59,932 bases of DNA from Streptomyces olivaceus. GTDB lineage: Bacteria; Actinomycetota; Actinomycetes; Streptomycetales; Streptomycetaceae. Shown here piece by piece: positions 17,177 through 26,617 of the stretch. The stretch lies in NCBI RefSeq assembly GCF_000721235.1, contig NZ_JOFH01000043.1:1-59932 (forward strand), in the 5' to 3' direction. The notes under the pieces were generated by a model. It was not told the origin of the DNA and did not search any database. It saw only the letters and a list, made by a program, of their open reading frames with translations. Position 1 is the first letter of the stretch. The number at the start of each line of letters is the position of its first letter. The position numbers and the translations under genes are program-made.

Positions 17177-19723
17177 ATGTCCACCCCCACGACTGTCACG
17201 TGCGACACCTGCGGAACCTCACTGACCCGCTCCAAACAGTCCCGCACCTCGCAGCCCCGGGCCCGCTACTGTTCCAACGCCTGCCGGCAGCGCTCCTACC
17301 GGCTGCGGCACCGGTCCGGCGGTGTGGATGCCGGACTGAGCAGCGAACTCCTGACCCAGCTGAGCAGCTTCGTCGGCCGGGCCGACGAACTGGTCGAGCT
17401 GACCCGGCTGTTGCACGAGGTGCGGCTGCTGACCCTCACCGGCCCCGCCGGCGTGGGCAAGTCCCGGCTGGCGCTGGAGGTGGCCGGGCAGGAGGCACGC
17501 GGCCGCCGGAGCGAGGTGTCGGTGGTCAGGCTGGGCGCGGTCACCGGCGCCGACGCCGTGCGCCGACGCGTTCTCGACGCGCTCGGCGACGAACCGGACG
17601 GTGGCCCTGCGGCCACGGCCCCGGACCGGCTGCTCGTTCTGGACGACTGCGACCACGTCCTGTACACGTGCGGGACGCTGCTGACCGAGCTGCTCCCCGG
17701 ACGGCCGCGGCTGAGCGTGCTCGCCACCAGCAGGGAACCGCTGCGCCTGCCGGGCGAGTCGGTGTTCTCCGTGACCGGTCTGGCGCTGAGCGATCCGGAG
17801 TCCGTCAACTCGCTCTCCGACAGCCTGCGTTCGGACGCGGTCTCGCTCTTCATGGACCGGGCCCGCGCCGTCGCGCCGGATTTCCGGCTCAGCCGCGACA
17901 ACGCCGCCGACGTGGCCGAGATATGCGCACGTCTTGACGGACTGCCGCTCCCCATCGAGATGGCCGCCCGGCTCATCCGGGTCTTCCCACCGGCCGAGAT
18001 CCGCTCCCGGCTGCACGACCGGTTGGCGCTCCTGACGAACGGCTGGCGGCTCGCCGACGACCGCCACCAGAGTCTTCGCGCCGCGCTGGAGTGGGGGTAC
18101 GCGCTGCTGAAGCCGGTGGAACAGGCGCTGTTGCGACGGCTGTCGGTCCTGCCGGGCGGCTTCGGGCCGGACGCGGCGACGGCGGTCACGGCGGACGTGC
18201 CGGGGGCGGCGATCGCGCTGCCGGAACTCCTGGTCGCCCTGGAGTCGAAGTCCGTCATCACCCCGCTGACGGGGGCGGGCGGTGGCGCCGCCCGCTTCCG
18301 GATGCTGGAGTCCACGCTGTGCTTCGGACGGGAGCGGCTCGTCGCCGAGGGCGAGGACACGGCGACGTACGAACGGCTGACCGCCTGGCTGACAACGATA
18401 TCGCTCCCCTTGCGGAACGAGGCCGTGGTGCCGGTCGCGACGCTGGACCGGCTGGCCGAGGAGCGCGTCAACCTCGCGCACGCGGTGCGGCGGCTGGGAG
18501 CGGGCTCCGACGAACGCCAACTGCTCCTGGCCGGCGCGTTGGCCGCGGTGGAGGGGGCGCAGGGGCGGGGCGCCGAGGTGGCCGGGCTCGTGGAGCACGC
18601 CCTGGCGCAGACCGCGCCGGACTCCGAGTACCGCGCCGTGGCGCTGGAGGCGACGGCTCTCGCCCGCCAGGGCACCGAGCCCGACGAGGCGGCGCCGCGC
18701 CTCGACCGGGCGGTACGGGAGGAGCGGCGGCGGGGCCGCACCGCGCTGTTGGGCCGGCTGCTGCTGGAACGCGGGATCCTGCGCCAGGGGCGCGACGAGC
18801 ACCGGGCGTCGCTCGACGACCTGGACGAGTCGCTGGAGATCGGACTGCGGTCGCAGCACGACACCCTCGTGGCACTGAGTCTGGGTGCTCTCGCCCGGCA
18901 CTGGCTGGAGAGCGGCGACCCGGCGGGCGCGGAACGCGAGCTCGCGCGGGCCCTTCCCGTGCTGCGGGGCGGGGTGGCCCCGCAGTGGCTGAGCACCGTT
19001 CTGTCCACCGCGGGTTCGCTGGCGCTGGAGAAGGGCGACTTGAAACGGGCGGAGGAGTACTTCACCCAGGCGCTGCGCTGCCGTGCGCATCAGCATGAGG
19101 ACGCCGCACGGGCGTTGGAGGGGCTGGCGCTGGTCGCCACCCGCGGCTACCGGTTCGACCGGGGGGTGCGGCTGCTGGGCGTGGCGGAGCGGGTACGTGG
19201 CGGCAGGCCGGGAGAGAGCGACTGGTGGCGGCAGCGTGTCCAGCAGGCGCGTGAGACCGCGCTGCGGGCACTGCCCGTGGGCCGGGCCGAGTCCTGGCTG
19301 GAGGCGGGACGGGCGATGCCGTGGCGGCAGGCGCTGTGTCTGGCGCTCGGCGAGGAATCGGCGGAGCCTCGGGCCAGGGGGGCCGCGCACCCGCTGAGCA
19401 GGCGGGAGCGCGACGTGGCCGCACTGGTCGTGGAGGGTTTGACCAACCGGCAGATCGCGGCCCGCATCCATGTGTCCGTGCGCACGGTGGAGACGCACAT
19501 CCGGCACATCCGCACCACGCTGGGACTCCGGTCCCGGGCGCACATCGCGGCGTGGGCGGCGCAGCAGCAGGCCGACGGGCCGCAGACGCCCACGCCTGCC
19601 CCGGCGCCCTTCGCGTCGGCGTCGGCGGCCGTGGCGCTGCGGCGGCTGCCCGATCCCCGCGAGGTGCTGCGGGGGGTGAGTATCGGGGGCGGGGCCGCCC
19701 GCCCGGAGCTGCGGGGCGCGTAG
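17177..19723 (+). CDS. Large LuxR-family ATPase regulator with N-terminal zinc-finger motif
   Basis: 848 aa. The N-terminus carries a CDTC ... RYCSNACRQRSYR treble-clef-like zinc motif (residues ~9-45), then an NTPase domain with Walker A GPAGVGKS (~90) and LLVLDDCDHV as Walker B, a helical repeat-rich middle, and a C-terminal LuxR HTH (SRRERDVAALVVEGLTNRQI, ~740-800). Such proteins act as pathway-specific or ligand-responsive transcription activators. The ATG at 17177 has GAAAGG upstream. An in-frame extension to 16985 lacks a ribosome site. It is probably transcribed from the conserved promoter at 16649, giving a ~450-nt leader. It closes the macrolide part of the window, and its promoter block links it to the LAL gene at 26618. 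Confidence 0.88.
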   Translation: MSTPTTVTCDTCGTSLTRSKQSRTSQPRARYCSNACRQRSYRLRHRSGGVDAGLSSELLTQLSSFVGRADELVELTRLLHEVRLLTLTGPAGVGKSRLALEVAGQEARGRRSEVSVVRLGAVTGADAVRRRVLDALGDEPDGGPAATAPDRLLVLDDCDHVLYTCGTLLTELLPGRPRLSVLATSREPLRLPGESVFSVTGLALSDPESVNSLSDSLRSDAVSLFMDRARAVAPDFRLSRDNAADVAEICARLDGLPLPIEMAARLIRVFPPAEIRSRLHDRLALLTNGWRLADDRHQSLRAALEWGYALLKPVEQALLRRLSVLPGGFGPDAATAVTADVPGAAIALPELLVALESKSVITPLTGAGGGAARFRMLESTLCFGRERLVAEGEDTATYERLTAWLTTISLPLRNEAVVPVATLDRLAEERVNLAHAVRRLGAGSDERQLLLAGALAAVEGAQGRGAEVAGLVEHALAQTAPDSEYRAVALEATALARQGTEPDEAAPRLDRAVREERRRGRTALLGRLLLERGILRQGRDEHRASLDDLDESLEIGLRSQHDTLVALSLGALARHWLESGDPAGAERELARALPVLRGGVAPQWLSTVLSTAGSLALEKGDLKRAEEYFTQALRCRAHQHEDAARALEGLALVATRGYRFDRGVRLLGVAERVRGGRPGESDWWRQRVQQARETALRALPVGRAESWLEAGRAMPWRQALCLALGEESAEPRARGAAHPLSRRERDVAALVVEGLTNRQIAARIHVSVRTVETHIRHIRTTLGLRSRAHIAAWAAQQQADGPQTPTPAPAPFASASAAVALRRLPDPREVLRGVSIGGGAARPELRGA

Positions 19724-19894
19724 CCGCGACACCGGCCGCCGCCCGGGCCGTCGTGGCACGACCGCCGTATGAGCGGCGGTACGGCGGCCGGTCCCGGACC
19801 GTGTCCCGGCGGTACGGCGCCCCCAGACCTGGCGAGCGGCCCCGGGGGCGCCGTTCGCAGGGTCCGGCCGGAGCAGCCGGGGCGTGGGGTAGCC

Positions 19895-20080
19895 GGGCGC
19901 GGGCGGACTGACCGGGCCGGACAGGACAACCCGGGGCGCGCAGCGACCCGCCCCGGGCAGAACAGTCGGGCCTCGGACGAAGCAGTCGGGCGCGGGCGGA
20001 CCGGCCGGGTTGGACGGGGCCGCCCCCGAGCGCGCAGCAGCCCGAGCCGGGCAGAACAGTCGGGCGCGGGCGGGGTGCCT
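19895..20080. repeat. Two imperfect ~93-bp tandem repeats plus start of a third
   Basis: GGGCGCGGGCGGAC recurs at 19895 and 19988, and GGGCAGAACAGTCGGG at 19955 and 20049, giving a 93-94 bp period. A third partial unit starts near 20061. This lies in the 531-bp gene-free gap (19724-20254) between the LuxR gene and the PLP/ATP-grasp gene. Besides this, the next repeat and some inverted repeats just after 19723, I see nothing there. Confidence 0.7.
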
Positions 20081-20192
20081 ACCGGCTGCCCCGCCCACGT
20101 GTCCGAGCGGGTGGGGCAGCCTGCCGTCCGACTGGCGGGCGGCGCGCGGTGCGGCCTGGTGACACCTCCAGTGCGCGCACGGTGGTGCCCCG

Positions 20193-20250
20193 GTAGTGCG
20201 GCCGGCGGGACAGCCGGTGGTGCGGCCGGCGGGGCAGCCGGTGGTGCGGC
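20193..20250. repeat. 24-bp tandem repeat, 2.4 copies
   Basis: Units begin at 20193, 20217 and 20241 (core GTGGTGCGGCCGGCGGG). It ends just before the stop codon of the minus-strand fusion gene, at the presumed junction of the two clusters. Confidence 0.75.
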
Positions 20251-20254
20251 GGGC

Positions 20255-22489
20255 TCATGGTGTCGGGGTGGCCTCCACCCGGATCAGTGCCGTCGCGGTG
20301 TCCAGGGCGGTCTCGACCTCCCGCGGTGTCGAGCCGACGGCGACGACGTGGCCCAGGCGGTCGTAGGCGTCCTGCGGCGGGCGGACCGCGCGGCCGGGTA
20401 CTCCGGTGGTGACGACGGATTCGACGCCGGGGACCCGGGCGGCCTCGGCGGCACCGGTGATGCCGGTCAGTCGTCCGGTCTCCGTCGCCGTCAGGAACCG
20501 CAGCCCGGCGTACCGGGCACGGTCCGCGCTCAGCGCGAGAGGCCGCCCGGTTGCGGCGCGGAGCTGCTGCTCCAGCAGGTCGATGCCGGTCGCCGCGCGG
20601 ATCAGCTCGGGGATCATGCCGCCGGCCAGCCGTCCGTTCACCTCGATGACGACGGGTCCCGCCGGGGTCAGCCGGACCTCGACGTGGGCGGGACCGAGTT
20701 CGAAGCCGCCGGCCTTGAGTGCCTGCCGCGCGCTCTCCGCCAGCTCCGCCTCGGCCGCGGCGGGCAGTACGGCCGGGAAGAGGTGGCCGGTCTCGACGAA
20801 GTACGGCAGTGCGGTGGTGGTCCGCTGGGTGATTCCGACGCACACGGCCTCACCGTCGGTGCAGAACATCTCCACGCTGTACTCGGGACCCTGCGCGAAC
20901 TCCTCGACGAGTACCCTGCCCGCGCGCTGCTGGCCCCGGACGTTCTCGGTGACGGCGAGGATGCGCGCGGCCTGCGCGAGGGCGCTCGCCTCGTCGGCGC
21001 ACCAGCGCACGTCCTGCGATCCGGAGCCGTCGGCCGGTTTGACCACGCAGGGCAGGCCGACGCGGGCGACGGCGGCGGCGACACCGTCGGCCGATTCGAC
21101 GACGGCGTGGGCGGGCTGCGGCACACCGGCCTCGCTCAGGACGGCGCGGCTCAGCGACTTGTCACGGCAGAGTCCGGCGGTGCCCGAGGCGTGTCCGGGC
21201 CGCCGGAACGACCCGGCCAGGGCCGCCGCGTGGACGAGGTAGAAGTCGCTGGTGGTGGTGACCCCCGCGACGGGGCGTCCGGCGGCGGCCGAGTCGGCGG
21301 CGGCGCGCAGGGCCGCCTCGTCCTCGGTGTCGCAGCGGACGGCGGGACAGCCGGTCTCCTCCAGCCCCGCGTACCGGGCCGGGTCCTTGGTCAGGAGGAC
21401 CGGGGCGAGGCCCAGCCGGGTCGCGGTGCGCAGGGCCAGCATGCCGGTGCCGGTGGTGTTGGACTCGACGAAGAAGAGCACGGGTCGGTGCCGGCGCGGA
21501 ATCGCCGCGTAGGACCAGCGGTGGACGGTCGTGCCGAAGGGCACCTCGGTGGGGGCGGTGGCGACGGGGCCCGCGGCCTCGTGGCGGTAGACGGTCTCGG
21601 CATAGCGGTCCCCGCGGTCCGGCATGATGCCGACGAGGCGGGTCCCGGGGGCGGCGCGGGCCGCGAGGTGGGTGAGGACCCGGTAGACCGAACCGGAGGT
21701 GTTGCCGGCGAAGATCTTCTGTTCCCGCGCGAGGCTCTTCGTCGCGTCGAAGGCCTCGTCGTCGGAGAGCCAGTGGACCTCGTCGAAGAGCCGGTAGTCG
21801 ATGTTGTCGGGGTAGAGGCTGTTCCCGAGTCCGCTCTGCTTGCGGGTGGCGAGGTCGGGCTGGCCGAACAGGACGCTGCCGACGCAGTCGACGCCGACCA
21901 CCTTGAGATCGGGCAGGTGCTCCAGGAGCGCGGCGGAGGTGCCGCAGAGCGAGCCGCCGCTGCCGACGGAGCCGACCAGGACGTCGACGGTGCCCAGATC
22001 GTCGAGGAGTTCGTCCGCGAGGGTGCGGTAGGCCGCCGGGTTGTCCGGGTTGCTGTACTGCTGCGGCCACCAGGCGCCCGGCAGGTCGCGCATCAGGTCG
22101 GCGAGGCGTTCGAGGCGCGCGCTCTGCCAGCCCTGCGCGGTCATGGCCTCCACGATGTGCACGCTGCAGCCCATCGCCTCCAGCTTGGCGAGGGTGACGG
22201 GGTCGATGCGGGGGTCGGTGACGATGTGCACCGGGTGTCCGAGGTAGGTGCCGACCAGGGCGACGCCGAGTGCCATGGTGCCGGAGGAACTCTCCACGAT
22301 GGGAGCGCCCTCTCGCAGCGCGCCGGTGCGGCGGGCCTCGAGGATGATGCGGCGGGCGACGCGGTCCTTCATGGCGTAGGGGTTGAGCAGTTCGAGTTTG
22401 GCGTAGACCTCGACGCCGTCGGGGGTGTCCGTCCGCAGCCGTACGGCCGGGGTGTTGCCGATGGCGTCGACGAGGGTGTCGTGTCGCAT
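20255..22489 (-). CDS. Cysteine synthase-like PLP enzyme fused to ATP-grasp ligase
   Basis: 744 aa. Residues ~1-320 are a fold-type II PLP enzyme (NPYAMKDRVARR with Lys41, ESSSGTMALGVAL, GSVGSGGSLCGT). Residues ~340-740 are an ATP-grasp domain (CVVKPADGSGSQD, HVEVRL, VIEVNGRLAGGMIPEL). The PLP half resembles SbnA/cystathionine-synthase-like enzymes that replace the beta-phosphate or acetate of a serine or threonine derivative by an amine. With the kinase at 31788 and lyase at 32702 it fits a diaminobutyrate route like that proposed for pacidamycin-type uridyl peptides. The ATP-grasp half could ligate the product to an amino acid or activate a carboxylate. Its function is not known to me. It follows MbtH by 25 bp in an operon. 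Confidence 0.87.
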   Translation of the reverse strand: MRHDTLVDAIGNTPAVRLRTDTPDGVEVYAKLELLNPYAMKDRVARRIILEARRTGALREGAPIVESSSGTMALGVALVGTYLGHPVHIVTDPRIDPVTLAKLEAMGCSVHIVEAMTAQGWQSARLERLADLMRDLPGAWWPQQYSNPDNPAAYRTLADELLDDLGTVDVLVGSVGSGGSLCGTSAALLEHLPDLKVVGVDCVGSVLFGQPDLATRKQSGLGNSLYPDNIDYRLFDEVHWLSDDEAFDATKSLAREQKIFAGNTSGSVYRVLTHLAARAAPGTRLVGIMPDRGDRYAETVYRHEAAGPVATAPTEVPFGTTVHRWSYAAIPRRHRPVLFFVESNTTGTGMLALRTATRLGLAPVLLTKDPARYAGLEETGCPAVRCDTEDEAALRAAADSAAAGRPVAGVTTTSDFYLVHAAALAGSFRRPGHASGTAGLCRDKSLSRAVLSEAGVPQPAHAVVESADGVAAAVARVGLPCVVKPADGSGSQDVRWCADEASALAQAARILAVTENVRGQQRAGRVLVEEFAQGPEYSVEMFCTDGEAVCVGITQRTTTALPYFVETGHLFPAVLPAAAEAELAESARQALKAGGFELGPAHVEVRLTPAGPVVIEVNGRLAGGMIPELIRAATGIDLLEQQLRAATGRPLALSADRARYAGLRFLTATETGRLTGITGAAEAARVPGVESVVTTGVPGRAVRPPQDAYDRLGHVVAVGSTPREVETALDTATALIRVEATPTP

Positions 22490-22514
22490 GCGCGCTCCTC
22501 GGGGTGTGCCTCGG

Positions 22515-22721
22515 TCAGCGTTCCATGGCCTCGATCAGGCTCCTGGGCCGCAGGTCGGTCCAGTTCTCCTCGATGTAGGCCAGGCACGCCTCGCGACTGT
22601 CCTCGTCGTGCGCGACGGTCCAGCCGTCGGGGACCTCCGCGAACGCGGGCCACAGCGAGTGCTGCCCCTCGTCGTTGACGAGGACCTGGAAGGTGGCGTC
22701 CGGGTCGTCGAACGGGTTCAC
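22515..22721 (-). CDS. mbtH: MbtH-like NRPS accessory protein
   Basis: 68 aa from the GTG at 22721 ([13 protein letters not shown]). Family signature residues are all seen: [16 protein letters not shown], and [10 protein letters not shown]. MbtH-like proteins bind adenylation domains and help them fold and activate amino acids. Start choice: most family members begin directly before NPF. A GTG three codons upstream (22730) is equally possible. It is the first gene of a two-gene unit with the PLP/ATP-grasp fusion, divergent from the TetR gene, and is needed for the NRPS further right. Confidence 0.95.
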   Translation of the reverse strand: MNPFDDPDATFQVLVNDEGQHSLWPAFAEVPDGWTVAHDEDSREACLAYIEENWTDLRPRSLIEAMER

Positions 22722-22984
22722 CTGTCCCACCGCCCTTTCCCGTGTCTTCGCGCGGTGGCCGCTCCACCGTCGCGCCGTCATCCTCACGGCGCGCGCCGGG
22801 CGGGTCCTCGGTGGGATCCACCGTTACGGCACCGCGGGAACCGCCCCCTCGCAACGTGCCTGCTAGAACTGGGGCCGTGTTCCGGGAGTTTGCCGGATGG
22901 GGCTGCCGGGGTGCGGGTTTCGCAGCCGTCCCGTGGGCGGGCCGAAACAGGACCAGCGCCTGTCACCACCAACTTGAGGACACG

Positions 22985-23611
22985 ATGTACAGGAAACCGC
23001 CGTCCGGCCCCGTGCACGGCCGCACCTTCACCCAGGAGGCGCGGAGGGCGCAGATCGTCGAGGCCACGATCGAGACGCTGGCCGAGATCGGTCACACGAA
23101 GACGTCGTTCACGGCGATCTGCAGACACGCGAACCTGAGCAGCACCGGCCTGATTTCCTACCATTTCGCCGGAAAACCGCAATTACTGCGGGAAGTCACC
23201 CGCACCATCGTGGAGAAGGCGGGGACGCTGCGGACCAGCCGCGTCGCGCAGGAGGCGACGTATCGCGGGAAGCTGGTCGCCTACATCGCCGCGCACTTCG
23301 ACTTCATGGCCCGTTACCCGGCGCACGCCCGGGCGCTCACCGAGATCGCCGAACTCGTCCGCGAGCGGCCGGTGCCGGAACTGGACGACGTGGCGCGCAG
23401 CGCCCTGTCGGTGGAGGCTCTGGTGGCACTGCTCGAGGAGGGGTGCCGTGCGGGCGAGTTCCGCATCGCCGACCCGCCGGTGCTGGCGCTGGCCGTGCAG
23501 GGCGCCCTCGACAATGTGGTCCGCCACCACGAGTTGTTCGCCGTCGCCGACCTAGACCACCTGGCCCGGGAGCTGACGGACATCTTCACCCGTTGCACTC
23601 TGTCCCCGTAG
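22985..23611 (+). CDS. TetR-family regulator containing a TTA (bldA) codon
   Basis: 208 aa. The HTH region reads TSFTAICRHANLSSTGLISYHF. The C-terminal domain is typical of TetR ligand domains. The ATG at 22985 has TTGAGG just upstream. Codon 67 (23183-23185) is TTA, the only in-frame TTA I found in the window. In Streptomyces TTA is read by the bldA tRNA, so translation would be tied to development. It lies divergent from mbtH. A TAGAAC box near 22864 may be its -10. Probable targets are its own promoter and the mbtH unit. GTTTCG/CGAAAC inverted elements near 22917-22945 are weak operator candidates. Confidence 0.9.
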   Translation: MYRKPPSGPVHGRTFTQEARRAQIVEATIETLAEIGHTKTSFTAICRHANLSSTGLISYHFAGKPQLLREVTRTIVEKAGTLRTSRVAQEATYRGKLVAYIAAHFDFMARYPAHARALTEIAELVRERPVPELDDVARSALSVEALVALLEEGCRAGEFRIADPPVLALAVQGALDNVVRHHELFAVADLDHLARELTDIFTRCTLSP

Positions 23612-23768
23612 TGGCCCGTCGCGGTGTGTGAGCCGTTCGTCCGTGTGATGCGTACTGGATCCGGACGCGGTGGCGGGCCCGGCGGTGTTCCGGCGCTCGT
23701 CCGTCCGAGGATGGGTAGAAGTACGTACGGAGACGGCCGCCGGAGCGCACGGGAACGGGACGACTTAG

Positions 23769-26510
23769 GTGCTACTGGAACGTGAGACCGAACTGGCCCT
23801 GGCGGCTGCCTGCCTGCGCCGGGCCGCGGCGGGACACGGATCCCTGCTGCTGGTCGAGGGCCCGCTCGGCGCGGGCAGATCGTCGTTCCTCGATGCCCTG
23901 CCCCAGCAGGCGCCCGGCGAGCGGATCACGGTCCTCAGGGCGCAGGCTTCCCGCTCGGAGCGGTGGCTGGCGTTCGGTGTGGTCGACCAGCTGGTGGAGT
24001 CCGCGGCCTGCGTCGCGGCGACGGCGGAGTCCGGCAAGGCACGGCGGGCCTGCGACGACTCGCACCGCGGACCGGTCGGCGACCGGGTGCCCCTGTCGGC
24101 GGTCCTGACCGGTGTGCCCGGCGACGGTGCGGTGCTCGTCCTGGTCGACGATCTGCAGTGGTGCGACACGGAGTCGCTGGCGGAGCTCTCGAAGGGTCTG
24201 GCCGGCCGGCACGGCCGCCGCGCCGTGTTCGCCCTGTCGCTGCCATCCGGTGTCGTGCCCGCCGCGGGCTCCGCCCTGAGCGCGCTGGTGGGCGCGGCGG
24301 ACCGGAGGATCCGGCTGGGCGCCCTCGGCCCCGAGAGCGTGCGCCGGTCGGTCGAGGCCGCCCTGGGCGGCGCGGACGCGGAGTTCGTGGCGGCGGTGCG
24401 GACGCGGTCCGCCGGCAATCCGCTGCTGCTCAGGTCCCTGCTGGACGAGGCCTACTCCCGCGGTCTGCGGCCCCGGGCCCAGGACGCGGAAGTCGTGCGT
24501 ACGCTCCGCTCCGAGATCCTGTGCCAGTACCTGTCCGCCTTCCTGCGGTCCCAGCCCGGCCCGGTCCGCCGCACCGCGCATGCCCTGTGCGTCCTGGGCG
24601 GTGACGCGGACCAGCGGGTCGCAGCCCTGCTGGCCGACCTGGACGCGGCCGGGTACGCGGAGGCGGTCGGCACGCTGCACCGCTGGGGGCTGGGCCGGCC
24701 GGGGGACGAGGGGCACGGCACGCTCCTGTGGGACGCGCTGGCGGACGGTATCCCGGCCGACGAGCTCACCGTGATGCGCAACCGCGCCGCGGTCCTGCTG
24801 CACCGGACGGGGCACTCCGTGGAGGCCGCCGCCGGGCAGCTCATGTCCGTGCACACCCTGCGCGCTCCCGGGGCCGTGCGTATCCTGCGTGCCGCCGCCG
24901 ACCGCGCGCTGGCCCGGGGAGCGCCGCGCGACGCGGCCCGGTATCTGCGCCAGGCCCTGCTGGACGCCTCGTGCACCGGCCTGCTCCGGGCCCGGGTGCT
25001 GACCGATCTGGCGGTGGCGGAACGACAGTTCGCGACCGTCGCGGCCCTGCGGCACGTGGTCGAGGCGCTGCCGTTGTTCGATTCCGCCCTGGACCGTGCC
25101 GCCGCCGCGGTGCAGCTGGGCCCGCTGCTCTACCAGCCGTCGGAGTCCGGCATCGCCGCCCTGACCGGGGACCTCGCCGCCCAGCTGCGGACGCGGGGCG
25201 GGGACGACGCCGCGGCGGCCGAACTCGCGCTGCGGCTGGAGGCCCGCCACTACGCCCTGGGCGCCCAGGATCCCACGGTTCTCCCGGCCGCTCTGCGCCG
25301 GCTCGACGAGCTGGGGCCCCGGCCGCCCGCGGGGACGGTGGGCGAACGGGAACTGCTCGCCGCGCTGATTCACGTCGCGTTCGTCACCAACAACGCGTCG
25401 GCCGAGCGGGTGGCGGACCTCGGGGCACCCCTCATGGCCCTCGAACCGCCGGATCCCCGCCACGCCCACACTCCCCTGCCACTGGCGGTCAACGCCCTGG
25501 CCGCCGCGGAGCACACCGCCGAGACGGTCCACTGGCTGGACGCGGTCGGCCGTCGCGTCGGTCACCGGGACACGGACGCGGAGACGGCCGTGCTGCGGGC
25601 GGAGCGCGCCATGGTGGCCCTCTCGCACGGCCGGATCGCCGAGGCGCGCCGGGCGGTCGTACCGACGGGCACGGCCGAGGAGGCGCAGGCCCGTGCCTCG
25701 GCCCTCTGCACCGCCGTCCAGGCCATCGTCACCCTGCACAGCGACGAGCCCGAACTGGCCGAAAGATTGCTGACCGGCAACCTGTCCCATCACCAGGACC
25801 AGTACCACGCCGCGCTCCTGCACATGACGCGCGGTCTGCTCGCGGCCCGGCACCGGCACGACCTCATCGCCCTCCACCACTTCCGTACGGCCGGTGAGCG
25901 GCTGGAGCGGATCGGCTGGTCGAATCCGGCCGTGCTGCCGTGGTCCTCCCGGGCCGCCCTCATGCACCACCGGCTGGGCGAGCAGGACCGGGCGCTGGCC
26001 GCGGCACGGCTGGAGGTGGAGCAGGCCCGCACGTGGGGCGCACCGTCCGTGGAGGGGCGGGCGCTGGTGGCGCTCGGCCGCGTCACGCCCGGCCGCCGGG
26101 GAACGGAGCTGCTGGCGGAGGCGGTCTCCGTGCTGGAACGGTCCACGAACGCCCACGAGCTGTGCCGGGCACTGTACGCCTACGGCAGCAGGGAGGGCGT
26201 GGACGGGCGGCGGGCCGCCGACGCGCTGGAACGGGCCCGCGAGCTGTCCGTCGTAACCGGTGCGGACTGGGTGACGCGGCAGATCCGGGAGCAGATCGGC
26301 CGGCGCCCCGCCGTGACCGAGCAGCGGCTCGAACTCACCCCGTCCGAGGCGAGGGTCGCCAGGCTGGCGGCCGCCGGACTGCACAACGCGGACATCGCGC
26401 GTGAGCTCCAGGTGTCCAGGCGCATGATCGAGAGGTATCTGACCAACGCGTACCGAAAGCTCGACATCAGCGGGCGCCATGCCCTTCCACCGGACATCGG
26501 CGCCGAATGA
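23769..26510 (+). CDS. LAL-type LuxR regulator (AAA ATPase)
   Basis: 913 aa, the usual size for large ATP-binding LuxR regulators. Walker A EGPLGAGRSSF (~residue 31-38), Walker B VLVLVDDLQWCD, a long helical central part, and a C-terminal HTH (TPSEARVARLAAAGLHNADI ... RRMIERYLTNAYRKLD). The GTG at 23769 follows directly after an in-frame TAG, so it is the earliest possible start. Homology begins at once (LLERETEL), which supports it. This is the first of two tandem LAL genes. It is likely an activator of the NRPS cluster. Confidence 0.9.
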   Translation: MLLERETELALAAACLRRAAAGHGSLLLVEGPLGAGRSSFLDALPQQAPGERITVLRAQASRSERWLAFGVVDQLVESAACVAATAESGKARRACDDSHRGPVGDRVPLSAVLTGVPGDGAVLVLVDDLQWCDTESLAELSKGLAGRHGRRAVFALSLPSGVVPAAGSALSALVGAADRRIRLGALGPESVRRSVEAALGGADAEFVAAVRTRSAGNPLLLRSLLDEAYSRGLRPRAQDAEVVRTLRSEILCQYLSAFLRSQPGPVRRTAHALCVLGGDADQRVAALLADLDAAGYAEAVGTLHRWGLGRPGDEGHGTLLWDALADGIPADELTVMRNRAAVLLHRTGHSVEAAAGQLMSVHTLRAPGAVRILRAAADRALARGAPRDAARYLRQALLDASCTGLLRARVLTDLAVAERQFATVAALRHVVEALPLFDSALDRAAAAVQLGPLLYQPSESGIAALTGDLAAQLRTRGGDDAAAAELALRLEARHYALGAQDPTVLPAALRRLDELGPRPPAGTVGERELLAALIHVAFVTNNASAERVADLGAPLMALEPPDPRHAHTPLPLAVNALAAAEHTAETVHWLDAVGRRVGHRDTDAETAVLRAERAMVALSHGRIAEARRAVVPTGTAEEAQARASALCTAVQAIVTLHSDEPELAERLLTGNLSHHQDQYHAALLHMTRGLLAARHRHDLIALHHFRTAGERLERIGWSNPAVLPWSSRAALMHHRLGEQDRALAAARLEVEQARTWGAPSVEGRALVALGRVTPGRRGTELLAEAVSVLERSTNAHELCRALYAYGSREGVDGRRAADALERARELSVVTGADWVTRQIREQIGRRPAVTEQRLELTPSEARVARLAAAGLHNADIARELQVSRRMIERYLTNAYRKLDISGRHALPPDIGAE

Positions 26511-26517
26511 ACGGCAC

Positions 26518-26593
26518 ACCGAACCCCGGGACCACAGTGTTTTCGCACCGCGCGAAGGTTTGCTTGACCGAGCAGGATTCTGCTTCCTAAGGT
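26518..26593 (+). promoter_or_regulatory. Promoter with conserved upstream block, copy 2
   Basis: ACCGAACC at 26518, ACCACAGT at 26531, TTGACC at 26564 and TAAGGT at 26588 (18-nt spacer). All spacings equal those of copy 1 at 16649-16724. It begins 8 bp past the stop codon of the first LAL gene, so the second LAL gene has its own promoter. Confidence 0.7.
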
Positions 26594-26617
26594 CGATTTC
26601 ACTCGATCATGGTGTGA

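Noticed and set aside
17219..20098. 959-codon open frame on the minus strand opposite the LuxR gene
   Set aside because: It is a GC-bias shadow of a gene with clear Walker and HTH motifs. Its translation is low-complexity Arg/Gly/Pro/Gln-rich with no domain.
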